DNA of 64,000 bases, from positions 992,001 through 1,056,000 of the forward strand of contig NW_027478528.1 of assembly GCF_051014685.1 (NCBI RefSeq), written 5' to 3'. The notes under the pieces are model-generated. The model searched no databases. It was not told the DNA's origin and was given only the letters and a program-made list of their open reading frames with translations. This document shows, in pieces, positions 24,068 to 35,930 of this stretch; position 1 is the stretch's first letter, and every line of letters starts with the position of its first letter. This DNA is from Ptiloglossa arizonensis (lineage: Eukaryota; Arthropoda; Insecta; Hymenoptera; Colletidae). The translations under genes and the position numbers were made by a program.

Positions 24068-27000
24068 CGCGTACCGTTGTAATCGGGCGAGTTTCTACTT
24101 TCAGATGCAATAGGAGTTTTTGGGTTAGGTCAATCCGTTCGCGAGATACGGGAGTTTGAAGCCAAGAAATTGTTGAGAAGGCAAAACATTTTTCGCAATT
24201 CTGCTGCTCCAAACGCTTAACCAGAATGGCCTAGGGAAAAAATACGCATATCGTTATAATCGGGCGCGTTTCTACTTTCAGACGCAGCAGGAATTTTTGG
24301 GTTTGGTCAATCCGTTCGCGAGATATGGGACTTTGAAGCTAAGACATGGTTGAGAAGTCAACAAATTTTTCGCAATTCTGCTGCTCCAAACGCTTAACCA
24401 GAATGGGCTAGCGAAAAAATACACATACCGTTGTAATCGGGCGAGTTTCTACTTTCACACGCAACAGGAATTTTTGGGTTAGGTCTATCCGTTCGCGAGA
24501 TATGGGAGTTTGAAGCCAAGAAATGGTTGAGAAGGCATACAATTTTTCGCAATTCTGCTGATCCAAACGCTTAACCTGAATGCCCTGGGGAAAAAATACA
24601 CAAACCGCTGTAGTCGGGCGAGATTATACTTTCAGATGCAATAGGAATTTTTGGGTTAGGTCCATCCGTTCGCGAGATATGGCAGTTTGAAGCCAAGAAA
24701 TGGTTGAGAAGGCAAAAAATTTTTCGCAATTCTGCTGCTCCAAACGCTTAACCAGAATGGCCTAGGGAAAAAATACACATACCGCTGTAATCGGGCGAGT
24801 TTCTACTTTCAGATGCAATAATAATTTTTGGGTTAGGTCAATCCGTTCGCGAGATATGGGAGTTTGAAGCCAAGAAATGGTTGAGAAGGCAAAACATTTT
24901 TCGCACTTCTGCTGCTCCAAACGCTTAACCAGAATGGCCTAGGGAAAAAATACACATACCGTTGTACTCGGGCGAGTTTCAACTTTCAGACGCAACAGGA
25001 ATTTTTGGGTTAGGTCAATCCGTTCGCGAGATATGGGAGTTTGAAGCCAAGAAATGGTTGAGAAGGCAAAACATTATTCGCAATTCTGCTGCTCCAAACG
25101 CTTAACCAGAATGGCCTAGGGAAAAAATACGCATATCGTTATAATCGGGCGCGTTTCTACTTTCAGACGCAGCAGGAATTTTTGGATTTGGTCAATCCGT
25201 TCGCGAGATATGGGACTTTGAAGCTAAGACATGGTTTAGAAGTCAACAAATTTTTCGCAATTCTGCTGCTCCAAACGCCTAACCAGAATGGCCTAGGGAA
25301 AAAATACACATACCGTTGTATTCGGGCGAGTTTCTACTTTCAGATGCAACAGGAATCTTTGGGTTAGGTCAATCCGTTCGCGAGATATGGGACTTTGAAG
25401 CTAAGAAATGGTTGACAAGACAATAAATTTTTCGCACTTCTGCTGCTCCAATCGCTTAACCAGAGTGGCCTAAGGGAAAAATACACATACCGTTGTAATC
25501 GGGCGAGTTTCTACTTTCGGATGCAATAGGAATTTTTGGGTTAGGTCAATCCGTTCGCAGGATATGGGAGTTTGAAGACAAGAAATGGTTGGGAAGGCAA
25601 AAAATTTTTCGCAATTCTGCTGCTCCAAACGCTTAATCAGAATGGCCTAGGGAAAAAAGACACATACCGTTGTAATCGGGCGAGTTTCTACTTTCAGACG
25701 CAACAGGAATTTTTGGGTTAGTTCAATCCGTTCGCGAGATATGGGAGATTGAAGCCAAGAAATGGTTGAGAAGGCAAAACATTATTCGCAATTCTGCTGC
25801 TCCAAACGCTTAACCAGAATGGCCTAGGGAAAAATACACATACCGTTGTAATCGGGCGAGTTTCTACTTTCGGATGCAATAGGAATTTTTGGGTTAGGTC
25901 AATCCGTTCGCAGGATGTGGGAGTTTGAAGACAAGAAATGGTTGGGAAGGCAAAAAATTTTTCGCAATTCTGCTGCTCCAAACGCTTAATCAGAATGGCC
26001 TAGGGAAAAAAGACACATACCGTTGTAATCGGGCGAGTTTCTACTTTCAGACGCAACAGGAATTTTTGGGTTAGTTCAATCCGTTCGCGAGATATGGGAG
26101 ATTGAAGCCAAGAAATGGTTGAGAAGGCAAAACATTATTCGCAATTCTGCTGCTCCAAACGCTTAACCAGAATGGCCTAGGGAAAAAATACGCATATCGT
26201 TGTAATCGGGCGAGTTTCTACCTTCAGACACAGCAGGAATTTTTGAGTTTGGTCAATCCGTTCGCGAGATATGGGACTTTGAAGCTAAGAAATGGTTGAG
26301 AAGACAACAAATTTTTCGCAATTCTGCTGCTCCAAACGCTTAACCAGAATGGGCTAGTGAAAAAATACACATACCGTTGTAATCGGGCGAGTTTCTACTT
26401 TCAGCCGCAACAGGAATTTTTGGGATAGGTCAATCCGTTCGCGAGATATGGGAGTTTGAAGCCAAGAAATGGTTGAGAAGGCAAAAAATTTTTCGCTATT
26501 CTGCTGCTCCAAACGCTTAACCAGAATGGCCTAAGGGAAAATACACGTACCGTTGTAATCGGGCGAGTTTCTACTTTCAGACACAACAGGAGTTTTTGGG
26601 TTAGGTCAATCCGTTCGCGAGATATGGGAGTTTGAAGCCAAGAAATTGTTGAGAAGGCAAAACATTTTTCGCAATTCTGCTGCTCCAAACGCTTAACCAG
26701 AATGGCCTAGGGAAAAAATACGCATATCGTTATAATCGGGCGCGTTTCTACTTTCAGACGCAGCAGGAATTTTTGGGTTTGGTCAATCCGTTCGCGAGAT
26801 ATGGGACTTTGAAGCTAAGACATGGTTTAGAAGTCAACAAATTTTTCGCAATTCTGCTGCTCCAAACGCTTAACCAGAATGGGCTAGGGAAAAAATACAC
26901 ATACCGTTGTAATCGGGCGAGTTTCTACTTTCACACGCAACAGGAATTTTTGGGTTAGGTCTATCCGTTCGCGAGATATGGGAGTTTGTACCCAAGAAAT

Positions 27001-27520
27001 GGTTGAGAAGGCATACAATTTTTCGCAATTCTGCTGATCCAAACGCTTAACCAGAATGCCCTAGGGAAAAAATACACAAACCGCTGAAGGCGGGCGAGTT
27101 TATACTTTCAGATGCAATAGGAATTTTTGGGTTAGGTCCATCCGTTCGCGAGATATGGCAGTTTGAAGCCAAGAAATGGTTGTGAAGGCAAAAAATTTTT
27201 CGCAATTCTGCTGCTCGAAACGCTTAACCAGAATGGCCTAGGGAAAAAATACACATACCGTTGTACTCGGGCGAGTTTCTACTTTCAGACGCAACAGGAA
27301 TTTTTGGGTTCGGTCAATCCGTTCGCGAGATATGGGTGTTTGAAGCCAAGAAATGGTTGAGAAGGCAAAAAATTTTTCGCAATTCTGCTGCTCCAAACGC
27401 TTAACCAGAATTGCCTAGGGAAAAAATACACATACCGCTGTAATCGGGCGAGTTTCTACTTTCAGATGCAATAATAATTTTTGGGTTAGGTCAATCCGTT
27501 CGCGAGATATGGGAGTTTGA
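24068..27520 (+). repeat. C-block, copy 1 of five
   Basis: First stretch of C-type monomers. The marker order is GGAGTTTTTGG with GATACGGGAG; CGCATATCGTTATAATCGGG with GACTTTGAAGCTAAGACATGG; GGGCTAGCG with TTTCACACG; CACAAACCGCTGTAGTCGGG with GAGATTATAC; ATAATAATTTTTGG; TTGTACTCGGG with TTTCAACTTTC; TTTTTGGATTTGG; CAGAGTGGCC; and TTTCGGATGC with TTCGCAGGATATGGG. Related blocks occur at 32739-35930, 43354-46806, 55211-58614 and 58615-61757. This copy has private changes (CCGCTGAAGGCGGG near 27,083, an A-tract loss near 26,537). The GGGCTAGTG monomer near 26,350 is missing from the second copy. Confidence 0.8.
24137..24153 (+). other. CENP-B box-like site, 9/9 core match
   Basis: The sequence is G-TTCG-CGAG-A-TA-CGGG-A, matching all nine core bases of the mammalian 17-bp consensus NTTCGNNNNANNCGGGN. 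It is the first perfect site in the window; upstream monomers have TGGG in place of CGGG. Binding by any protein is not shown by the sequence. Confidence 0.7.
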
Positions 27521-29113
27521 AGCCAAGAAATGGTTGAGAAGGCAAAACATTTTTCGCAATTCTGCTGCTCCAAACGCTTAACCAGAATGGCCTAGGGAAA
27601 AAATACACATACCGCTGTAATCGGGCGAGTTTCTACTTTCAGATGCAATAATAATTTTTGGGTTAGGTCAATCCGTTCGCGAGATATGGGAGTTTGAAGC
27701 CAAGAAATGGTTGAGAAGGCAAAACATTTTTCGCACTTCTGCTGCTCCAAACGCTTAACCAGAATGGCCTAGGGAAAAAATACACATACCGTTGTACTCG
27801 GGCGAGTTTCAACTTTCAGACGCAACAGGAATTTTTGGGTTAGGTCAATCCGTTCGCGAGATATGGGAGTTTGAAGCCAAGAAATGGTTGAGAAGGCAAA
27901 ACATTATTCGCAATTCTGCTGCTCCAAACGCTTAACCAGAATGGCCTAGGGAAAAAATACGCATATCGTTGTAATCCGGCGAGTTTCTATTTTCAGACGC
28001 AGCAGGAACTTCTGGGTTTGGTCAATCCGTTCGCGAGATATGGGAGATTGAAGCTAAGAAATGGTTGAGAAGACAACAAATTTTTCGCACTTCTGCTGCA
28101 CCAAACGCTTAACCAGAATGGCCTAAGGGAAAAATACACGTACCGTTGTAATCGGGCGAGTTTCTACTTTCAGATGCAATAGGAATTTTTGGGTTAGGTC
28201 AATCCGTTCGGGAGATATGGCAGTTTGAAGCCAAGAAATGGTTGAGAAAGCAAAAAATTTTTCGCAATTCTGCTGCTCCAAACGCTTAACCAGAATGGCA
28301 TAGGGAAAAAATACACATACCGTTGTAATCGGGCGAGTTTCTACTTTCAGCCGCAACAGGAATTTTTGGGTTAGGTCAATCCGTTCGCGAGATATGGGAG
28401 TTTGAAGCCAAGAAATGGTTGAGAAGGCAAAAAATTTTTCGCTATTCTGCTGCTCCAAACGCTTAACCAGAATGGCCTAAGGGAAAAATACACGTACCGT
28501 TGTAATCGGGCGAGTTTCTACTTTCAGATGCAATAGGAGTTTTTGGGTTAGGTCAATCCGTTCGCGAGATACGGGAGTTTGAAGCCAAGAAATTGTTGAG
28601 AAGGCAAAACATTTTTCGCAATTCTGCTGCTCCAAACGCTTAACCAGAATGGCCTAGGGAAAAAATACGCATATCGTTATAATCGGGCGCGTTTCTACTT
28701 TCAGACGCAGCAGGAATTTTTGGGTTAGGTCAATCCGTTCGCGAGATATGGGAGTTTGAAGCCAAGAAATGGTTGAGAAGGCAAAACATTATTCGCAATT
28801 CTGCTGCTCCAAACGCTTAACCAGAATGGCCTAGGGAAAAAATACGCATATCGTTATAATCGGGCGCGTTTCTACTTTCAGACGCAGCAGGAATTTTTGG
28901 GTTAGGTCAATCCGTTCGCGAGATATGGGAGTTTGAAGCCAAGAAATGGTTGAGAAGGCAAAAAATTTTTCGCAATTCTGCTGCTCCAAACGCTTAACCA
29001 GAATGGCCTAGGGAAAAAATACACATACCGTTGAAATCGGGCGAGTTTCTACTTTCAGATGCAATAGGAATTTTTGGGTTAGGTCAATCCGTTCGCATGA
29101 TATGGGAGTTTGA
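27521..29113 (+). repeat. C region: 9-monomer (1,593-bp) unit, copy 1
   Basis: It matches 29114 to about 30505 at 1,593 bp (9 x 177). Anchors: ATAATAATTTTT 27,649/29,242; TTGTACTCGGG 27,792/29,385; GTTGTAATCCGGCGAG with TCTATTTTCAG 27,969/29,562; CTGCTGCACC 28,093/29,686; TTCGGGAGATATGGCAG 28,207/29,800; and a perfect CENP-B box-like site 28,560/30,153. It ends with the CATGATATGGG monomer (29,096) that also marks each later 5-monomer unit. Edges are approximate. Confidence 0.83.
28560..28576 (+). other. CENP-B box-like site, 9/9 core match
   Basis: Same 17-mer as at 24,137, in a GGAGTTTTTGG monomer of the first 9-monomer unit. Its duplicate lies 1,593 bp downstream. Confidence 0.7.
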
Positions 29114-30505
29114 AGACAAGAAATGGTTGAGAAGGCAAAACATTTTTCGCAATTCTGCTGCTCCAAACGCTTAACCAGAATGGCCTAGGGAAAAAATACA
29201 CATACCGCTGTAATCGGGCGAGTTTCTACTTTCAGATGCAATAATAATTTTTGGGTTAGGTCAATCCGTTCGCGAGATATGGGAGTTTGAAGCCAAGAAA
29301 TGGTTGAGAAGGCAAAACATTTTTCGCACTTCTGCTGCTCCAAACGCTTAACCAGAATGGCCTAGGGAAAAAATACACATACCGTTGTACTCGGGCGAGT
29401 TTCAACTTTCAGACGCAACAGGAATTTTTGGGTTAGGTCAATCCGTTCGCGAGATATGGGAGTTTGAAGCCAAGAAATGGTTGAGAAGGCAAAACATTAT
29501 TCGCAATTCTGCTGCTCCAAACGCTTAACCAGAATGGCCTAGGGAAAAAATACGCATATCGTTGTAATCCGGCGAGTTTCTATTTTCAGACGCAGCAGGA
29601 ACTTCTGGGTTTGGTCAATCCGTTCGCGAGATATGGGAGATTGAAGCTAAGAAATGGTTGAGAAGACAACAAATTTTTCGCACTTCTGCTGCACCAAACG
29701 CTTAACCAGAATGGCCTAAGGGAAAAATACACGTACCGTTGTAATCGGGCGAGTTTCTACTTTCAGATGCAATAGGAATTTTTGGGTTAGGTCAATCCGT
29801 TCGGGAGATATGGCAGTTTGAAGCCAAGAAATGGTTGAGAAAGCAAAAAATTTTTCGCAATTCTGCTGCTCCAAACGCTTAACCAGAATGGCATAGGGAA
29901 AAAATACACATACCGTTGTAATCGGGCGAGTTTCTACTTTCAGCCGCAACAGGAATTTTTGGGTTAGGTCAATCCGTTCGCGAGATATGGGAGTTTGAAG
30001 CCAAGAAATGGTTGAGAAGGCAAAAAATTTTTCGCTATTCTGCTGCTCCAAACGCTTAACCAGAATGGCCTAAGGGAAAAATACACGTACCGTTGTAATC
30101 GGGCGAGTTTCTACTTTCAGATGCAATAGGAGTTTTTGGGTTAAGTCAATCCGTTCGCGAGATACGGGAGTTTGAAGCCAAGAAATTGTTGAGAAGGCAA
30201 AACATTTTTCGCAATTCTGCTGCTCCAAACGCTTAACCAGAATGGCCTAGGGAAAAAATACGCATATCGTTATAATCGGGCGCGTTTCTACTTTCAGACG
30301 CAGCAGGAATTTTTGGGTTAGGTCAATCCGTTCGCGAGATATGGGAGTTTGAAGCCAAGAAATGGTTGAGAAGGCAAAACATTATTCGCAATTCTGCTGC
30401 TCCAAACGCTTAACCAGAATGGCCTAGGGAAAAAATACGCATATCGTTATAATCGGGCGCGTTTCTACTTTCAGACGCAGCAGGAATTTTTGGGTTAGGT
30501 CAATC
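29114..30505 (+). repeat. C region: 9-monomer unit, copy 2 (shortened)
   Basis: Partner of 27521-29113. Differences seen are GTTAAGTCAATCC near 30,140, where copy 1 has GTTAGGTCAATCC. Near 30,505 the sequence jumps back to TTCGGGAGATATGGCAG (30,508), exactly 708 bp after its previous occurrence, so a four-monomer step was inserted by unequal exchange between the two CGCATATCGTTATAATCGGG monomers. Confidence 0.8.
30153..30169 (+). other. CENP-B box-like site, 9/9 core match
   Basis: Copy of the 28,560 site in the second 9-monomer unit. The box is unchanged although a neighbouring base mutated (GTTAAGTC). Confidence 0.7.
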
Positions 30506-30860
30506 CGTTCGGGAGATATGGCAGTTTGAAGCCAAGAAATGGTTGAGAAAGCAAAAAATTTTTCGCAATTCTGCTGCTCCAAACGCTTAACCAGAATGGC
30601 ATAGGGAAAAAATACACATACCGTTGTAATCGGGCGAGTTTCTACTTTCAGCCGCAACAGGAATTTTTGGGTTAGGTCAATCCGTTCGCGAGATATGGGA
30701 GTTTGAAGCCAAGAAATGGTTGAGAAGGCAAAAAATTTTTCGCTATTCTGCTGCTCCAAACGCTTAACCAGAATGGCCTAAGGGAAAAATACACGTACCG
30801 TTGTAATCGGGCGAGTTTCTACTTTCAGATGCAATAGGAGTTTTTGGGTTAGGTCAATCC

Positions 30861-30877
30861 GTTCGCGAGATACGGGA
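30861..30877 (+). other. CENP-B box-like site, 9/9 core match
   Basis: 708 bp after the previous perfect site, reflecting a four-monomer step. It starts the regular 885-bp series. Confidence 0.7.
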
Positions 30878-31745
30878 GTTTGAAGCCAAGAAATTGTTGA
30901 GAAGGCAAAACATTTTTCGCAATTCTGCTGCTCCAAACGCTTAACCAGAATGGCCTAGGGAAAAAATACGCATATCGTTATAATCGGGCGCGTTTCTACT
31001 TTCAGACGCAGCAGGAATTTTTGGGTTAGGTCAATCCGTTCGCGAGATATGGGAGTTTGAAGCCAAGAAATGGTTGAGAAGGCAAAACATTATTCGCAAT
31101 TCTGCTGCTCCAAACGCTTAACCAGAATGGCCTAGGGAAAAAATACGCATATCGTTATAATCGGGCGCGTTTCTACTTTCAGACGCAGCAGGAATTTTTG
31201 GGTTAGGTCAATCCGTTCGCGAGATATGGGAGTTTGAAGCCAAGAAATGGTTGAGAAGGCAAAAAATTTTTCGCAATTCTGCTGCTCCAAACGCTTAACC
31301 AGAATGGCCTAGGGAAAAAATACACATACCGCTGAAATCGGGCGAGTTTCTACTTTCAGATGCAATAGGAATTTTTGGGTTAGGTCAATCCGTTCGCATG
31401 ATATGGGAGTTTGAAGACGAGAAATGGTTGGGAAGGCAAAAAATTATTCGCAATTCTGCTGCTCCAAACGCTTAATCAGGATGGCCTAGGGAAAAAAGAC
31501 ACATACCGTTGTAATCGGGCGAGTTTCTACTTTCAGCCGCAACAGGAATTTTTGGGTTAGGTCAATCCGTTCGCAAGATATGGGAGTTTGAAGCCAAGAA
31601 ATGGTTGAGAAGGCAAAAAATTTTTCGCTATTCTGCTGCTCCAAACGCTTAACCAGAATGGCCTAAGGGAAAAATACACGTACCGTTGTAATCGGGCGAG
31701 TTTCTACTTTCAGATGCAATAGGAGTTTTTGGGTTAGGTCAATCC

Positions 31746-31762
31746 GTTCGCGAGATACGGGA
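31746..31762 (+). other. CENP-B box-like site, 9/9 core match
   Basis: 885 bp (five monomers) after the previous one. Confidence 0.7.
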
Positions 31763-32630
31763 GTTTGAAGCCAAGAAATTGTTGAGAAGGCAAAACATTT
31801 TTCGCAATTCTGCTGCTCCAAACGCTTAACCAGAATGGCCTAGGGAAAAAATACACATACCGTTGTACTCGGGCGAGTTTCAACTTTCAGACGCAACAGG
31901 AATTTTTGGGTTAGGTCAATCCGTTCGCGAGATATGGGAGTTTGAAGCCAAGAAATGGTTGAGAAGGCAAAACATTATTCGCAATTCTGCTGCTCCAAAC
32001 GCTTAACCAGAATGGCCTAGGGAAAAAATACGCATATCGTTATAATCGGGCGCGTTTCTACTTTCAGACGCAGCAGGAATTTTTGGGTTAGGTCAATCCG
32101 TTCGCGAGATATGGGAGTTTGAAGCCAAGAAATGGTTGAGAAGGCAAAAAATTTTTCGCAATTCTGCTGCTCCAAACGCTTAACCAGAATGGCCTAGGGA
32201 AAAAATACACATACCGTTGTAATCGGGCGAGTTTCTACTTTCAGATGCAATAGGAATTTTTGGGTTAGGTCAATCCGTTCGCATGATATGGGAGTTTGAA
32301 GACAAAAAATGGTTGGGAAGGCAAAAAATTATTCGCAATTCTGCTGCTCCAAACGCTTAATCAGGATGGCCTAGGGAAAAAAGACACATACCGTTGTAAT
32401 CGGGCGAGTTTCTACTTTCAGCTGCAACAGGAATTTTTGGGTTAGGTCAATCCGTTCGCGAGATATGGGAGTTTGAAGCCAAGAAATGGTTGAGAAGGCA
32501 AAAAATTTTTCGCTATTCTGCTGCTCCAAACGCTTAACCAGAATGGCCTAAGGGAAAAATACACGTACCGTTGTAATCGGGCGAGTTTCTACTTTCAGAT
32601 GCAATAGGAGTTTTTGGGTTAGGTCAATCC

Positions 32631-32647
32631 GTTCGCGAGATACGGGA
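32631..32647 (+). other. CENP-B box-like site, 9/9 core match
   Basis: 885 bp after the previous one and the last before the second C-block. The monomer has AAATTGCTGAG instead of AAATTGTTGAG. Confidence 0.7.
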
Positions 32648-32738
32648 GTTTGAAGCCAAGAAATTGCTGAGAAGGCAAAACATTTTTCGCAATTCTGCTG
32701 CTCCAAACGCTTAACCAGAATGGCCTAGGGAAAAAATA

Positions 32739-35700
32739 CGCATATCGTTATAATCGGGCGCGTTTCTACTTTCAGACGCAGCAGGAATTTTTGGGTTTGG
32801 TCAATCCGTTCGCGAGATATGGGACTTTGAAGCTAAGACATGGTTGAGAAGTCAACAAATTTTTCGCAATTCTGCTGCTCCAAACGCTTAACCAGAATGG
32901 GCTAGCGAAAAAATACACATACCGTTGTAATCGGGCGAGTTTCTACTTTCACACGCAACAGGAATTTTTGGGTTAGGTCTATCCGTTCGCGAGATATGGG
33001 AGTTTGAAGCCAAGAAATGGTTGAGAAGGCATACAATTTTTCGCAATTCTGCTGATCCAAACACTTAACCTGAATGCCCTAGGGAAAAAATACACAAACC
33101 GCTGTAGTCGGGCGAGATTATACTTTCAGATGCAATAGGAATTTTTGGGTTAGGTCCATCCGTTCGCGAGATATGGCAGTTTGAAGCCAAGAAATGGTTG
33201 AGAAGGCAAAAAATTTTTCGCAATTCTGCTGCTCCAAACGCTTAACCAGAATGGCCTAGGGAAAAAATACACATACCGCTGTAATCGGGCGAGTTTCTAC
33301 TTTCAGATGCAATAATAATTTTTGGGTTAGGTCAATCCGTTCGCGAGATATGGGAGTTTGAAGCCAAGAAATGGTTGAGAAGGCAAAACATTTTTCGCAC
33401 TTCTGCTGCTCCAAACGCTTAACCAGAATGGCCTAGGGAAAAAATACACATACCGTTGTACTCGGGCGAGTTTCAACTTTCAGACGCAACAGGAATTTTT
33501 GGGTTAGGTCAATCCGTTCGCGAGATATGGGAGTTTGAAGCCAAGAAATGGTTGAGAAGGCAAAACATTATTCGCAATTCTGCTGCTCCAAACGCTTAAC
33601 CAGAATGGCCTAGGGAAAAAATACGCATATCGTTATAATCGGGCGCGTTTCTACTTTCAGACGCAGCAGGAATTTTTGGATTTGGTCAATCCGTTCGCGA
33701 GATATGGGACTTTGAAGCTAAGACATGGTTTAGAAGTCAACAAATTTTTCGCAATTCTGCTGCTCCAAGGCCTAACCAGAATGGCCTAGGGAAAAAATAC
33801 ACATACCGTTGTATTCGGGCGAGTTTCTACTTTCAGATGCAACAGGAATTTTTGGGTTAGGTCAATCCGTTCGCGAGATATGGGACTTTGAAGCTAAGAA
33901 ATGGTTGACAAGACAATAAATTTTTCGCACTTCTGCTGCTCCAATCGCTTAACCAGAGTGGCCTAAGGGAAAAATACACATACCGTTGTAATCGGGCGAG
34001 TTTCTACTTTCGGATGCAATAGGAATTTTTGGGTTAGGTCAATCCGTTCGCAGGATATGGGAGTTTGAAGACAAGAAATGGTTGGGAAGGCAAAAAATTT
34101 TTCGCAATTCTGCTGCTCCAAACGCTTAATCAGAATGGCCTAGGGAAAAAAGACACATACCGTTGTAATCGGGCGAGTTTCTACTTTCAGACGCAACAGG
34201 AATTTTTGGGTTAGTTCAATCCGTTCGCGAGATATGGGAGATTGAAGCCAAGAAATGGTTGAGAAGGCAAAACATTATTCGCAATTCTGCTGCTCCAAAC
34301 GCTTAACCAGAATGGCCTAGGGAAAAATACACATACCGTTGTAATCGGGCGAGTTTCTACTTTCGGATGCAATAGGAATTTTTGGGTTAGGTCAATCCGT
34401 TCGCAGGATATGGGAGTTTGAAGACAAGAAATGGTTGGGAAGGCAAAAAATTTTTCGCAATTCTGCTGCTCCAAACGCTTAATCAGAATGGCTTAGGGAA
34501 AAAAGACACATACCGTTGTAATCGGGCGAGTTTCTACTTTCAGACGCAACAGGAATTTTTGGGTTAGTTCAATCCGTTCGCGAGATATGGGAGATTGAAG
34601 CCAAGAAATGGTTGAGAAGGCAAAACATTATTCGCAATTCTGCTGCTCCAAACGCTTAACCAGAATGGCCTAGGGAAAAAATACGCATATCGTTGTAATC
34701 GGGCGAGATTCTACCTTCAGACGCAGCAGGAATTTTTGAGTTTGGTCAATCCGTTCGCGAGATATGGGACTTTGAAGCTAAGAAATGGTTGAGAAGGCAA
34801 AAAATTTTTCGCTATTCTGCTGCTCCAAACGCTTAACCAGAATGGCCTAAGGGAAAAATACACGTACCGTTGTAATCGGGCGAGTTTCTACTTTCAGACA
34901 CAACAGGAGTTTTTGGGTTAGGTCAATCCGTTCGCGAGATATGGGAGTTTGAAGCCAAGAAATTGTTGAGAAGGCAAAACATTTTTCGCAATTCTGCTGC
35001 TCCAAACGCTTAACCAGAATGGCCTAGGGAAAAAATACGCATATCGTTATAATCGGGCGCGTTTCTACTTTCAGACGCAGCAGGAATTTTTGGGTTTGGT
35101 CAATCCGTTCGCGAGATATGGGACTTTGAAGCTAAGACATGGTTTAGAAGTCAACAAATTTTTCGCAATTCTGCTGCTCCAAACGCTTAACCAGAATGGG
35201 CTAGGGAAAAAATACACATACCGTTGTAATCGGGCGAGTTTCTACTTTCACACGCAACAGGAATTTTTGGGTTAGGTCTATCCGTTCGCGAGATATGGGA
35301 GTTTGTACCCAAGAAATGGTTGAGAAGGCATACAATTTTTCGCAATTCTGCTGATCCAAACGCTTAACCAGAATGCCCTAGGGAAAAAATACACAAACCG
35401 CTGTAGGCGGGCGAGTTTATACTTTCAGATGCAATAGGAATTTTTGGGTTAGGTCCATCCGTTCGCGAGATATGGCAGTTTGAAGCCAAGAAATGGTTGT
35501 GAAGGCAAAAAATTTTTCGCAATTCTGCTGCTCGAAACGCTTAACCAGAATGGCCTAGGGAAAAAATACACATACCGTTGTACTCGGGCGAGTTTCTACT
35601 TTCAGACGCAACAGGAATTTTTGGGTTCGGTCAATCCGTTCGCGAGATATGGGTGTTTGAAGCCAAGAAATGGTTGAGAAGGCAAAAAATTTTTCGCAAT

Positions 35701-35930
35701 TCTGCTGCTCCAAACGCTTAACCAGAATTGCCTAGGGAAAAAATACACATACCGCTGTAATCGGGCGAGTTTCTACTTTCAGATGCAATAATAATTTTTG
35801 GGTTAGGTCAATCCGTTCGCGAGATATGGGAGTTTGAAGCCAAGAAATGGTTGAGAAGGCAAAACATTTTTCGCAATTCTGCTGCTCCAAACGTTTAACC
35901 AGAATGGCCTAGGGAAAAAACACACATACC
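32739..35930 (+). repeat. C-block, copy 2 of five
   Basis: It tracks the first C-block at an offset of 8,494 bp (GGGCTAGCG 24,406/32,900; TTTTTGGATTTGG 25,179/33,673), then 8,493 after CCAAACGCCT became CCAAGGCCT (33,766), then 8,317 because one monomer with GGGCTAGTG is missing near 34,800. The one-base loss near 33,768 shifts a frame that is 61 codons long in the other copies. The block joins B-type sequence at about 35,890-35,950, where CAAACGTTTAACC appears just before ACACACATACCGCTG and GCAACAAGAATT. Confidence 0.8.

Larger units (their letters stand above)
21239..27520 (+). repeat. 6.3-kb B+C segment, copy 1 of a 19,286-bp-offset duplication
   Basis: This segment matches 40525-46806 at a constant offset of 19,286 bp. 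Anchors: GCAAGAGG 21,278/40,564; CGGTCGAGTTTC 21,609/40,895; the 3-bp deletion CACATAACGTAATCGGG 23,363/42,649; TTTTTGGATTTGG 25,179/44,465; the 61-codon frame 26,773/46,059; and GTTGTGAAGGC 27,179/46,465. It contains the tail of B, the B/C boundary near 24,068 and the first C-block. Single-base losses differ between copies (26,537 here; 45,103 there) but cancel in length. Two monomers (22,030-22,350 here) were replaced in the partner without changing length. Confidence 0.85.
30506..32738 (+). repeat. C region: first run of 885-bp (5-monomer) units
   Basis: Perfect CENP-B box-like sites at 30,861, 31,746 and 32,631 are 885 bp apart, as are the CATGATATGGG monomers at 31,397 and 32,282. Unit order: CATGATATGGG with GACAAGAAATGG; CAGCCGCAAC with CGCTATTCTG; CACGTACCG with GGAGTTTTTGG, the perfect box and AAATTGTTGAG; a monomer of either the CGCATATCGTTATAATCGGG or the TTGTACTCGGG kind with ACATTATTCGC; and CGCATATCGTTATAATCGGG with AAAAAATTTTT. 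Private changes: GACGAGAAATGG, TTCGCAAGATATGG, CAGCTGCAAC and AAATTGCTGAG. The same unit is amplified further at 46.9-55.2 kb. Confidence 0.85.

Noticed and set aside
25182..25367. 61- and 65-codon plus-strand frames repeated in the C-blocks
   Set aside because: They span about one monomer, are copied only because the block is copied, and one copy (near 33,768) is broken by a one-base loss without consequence for the block. No coding signature.
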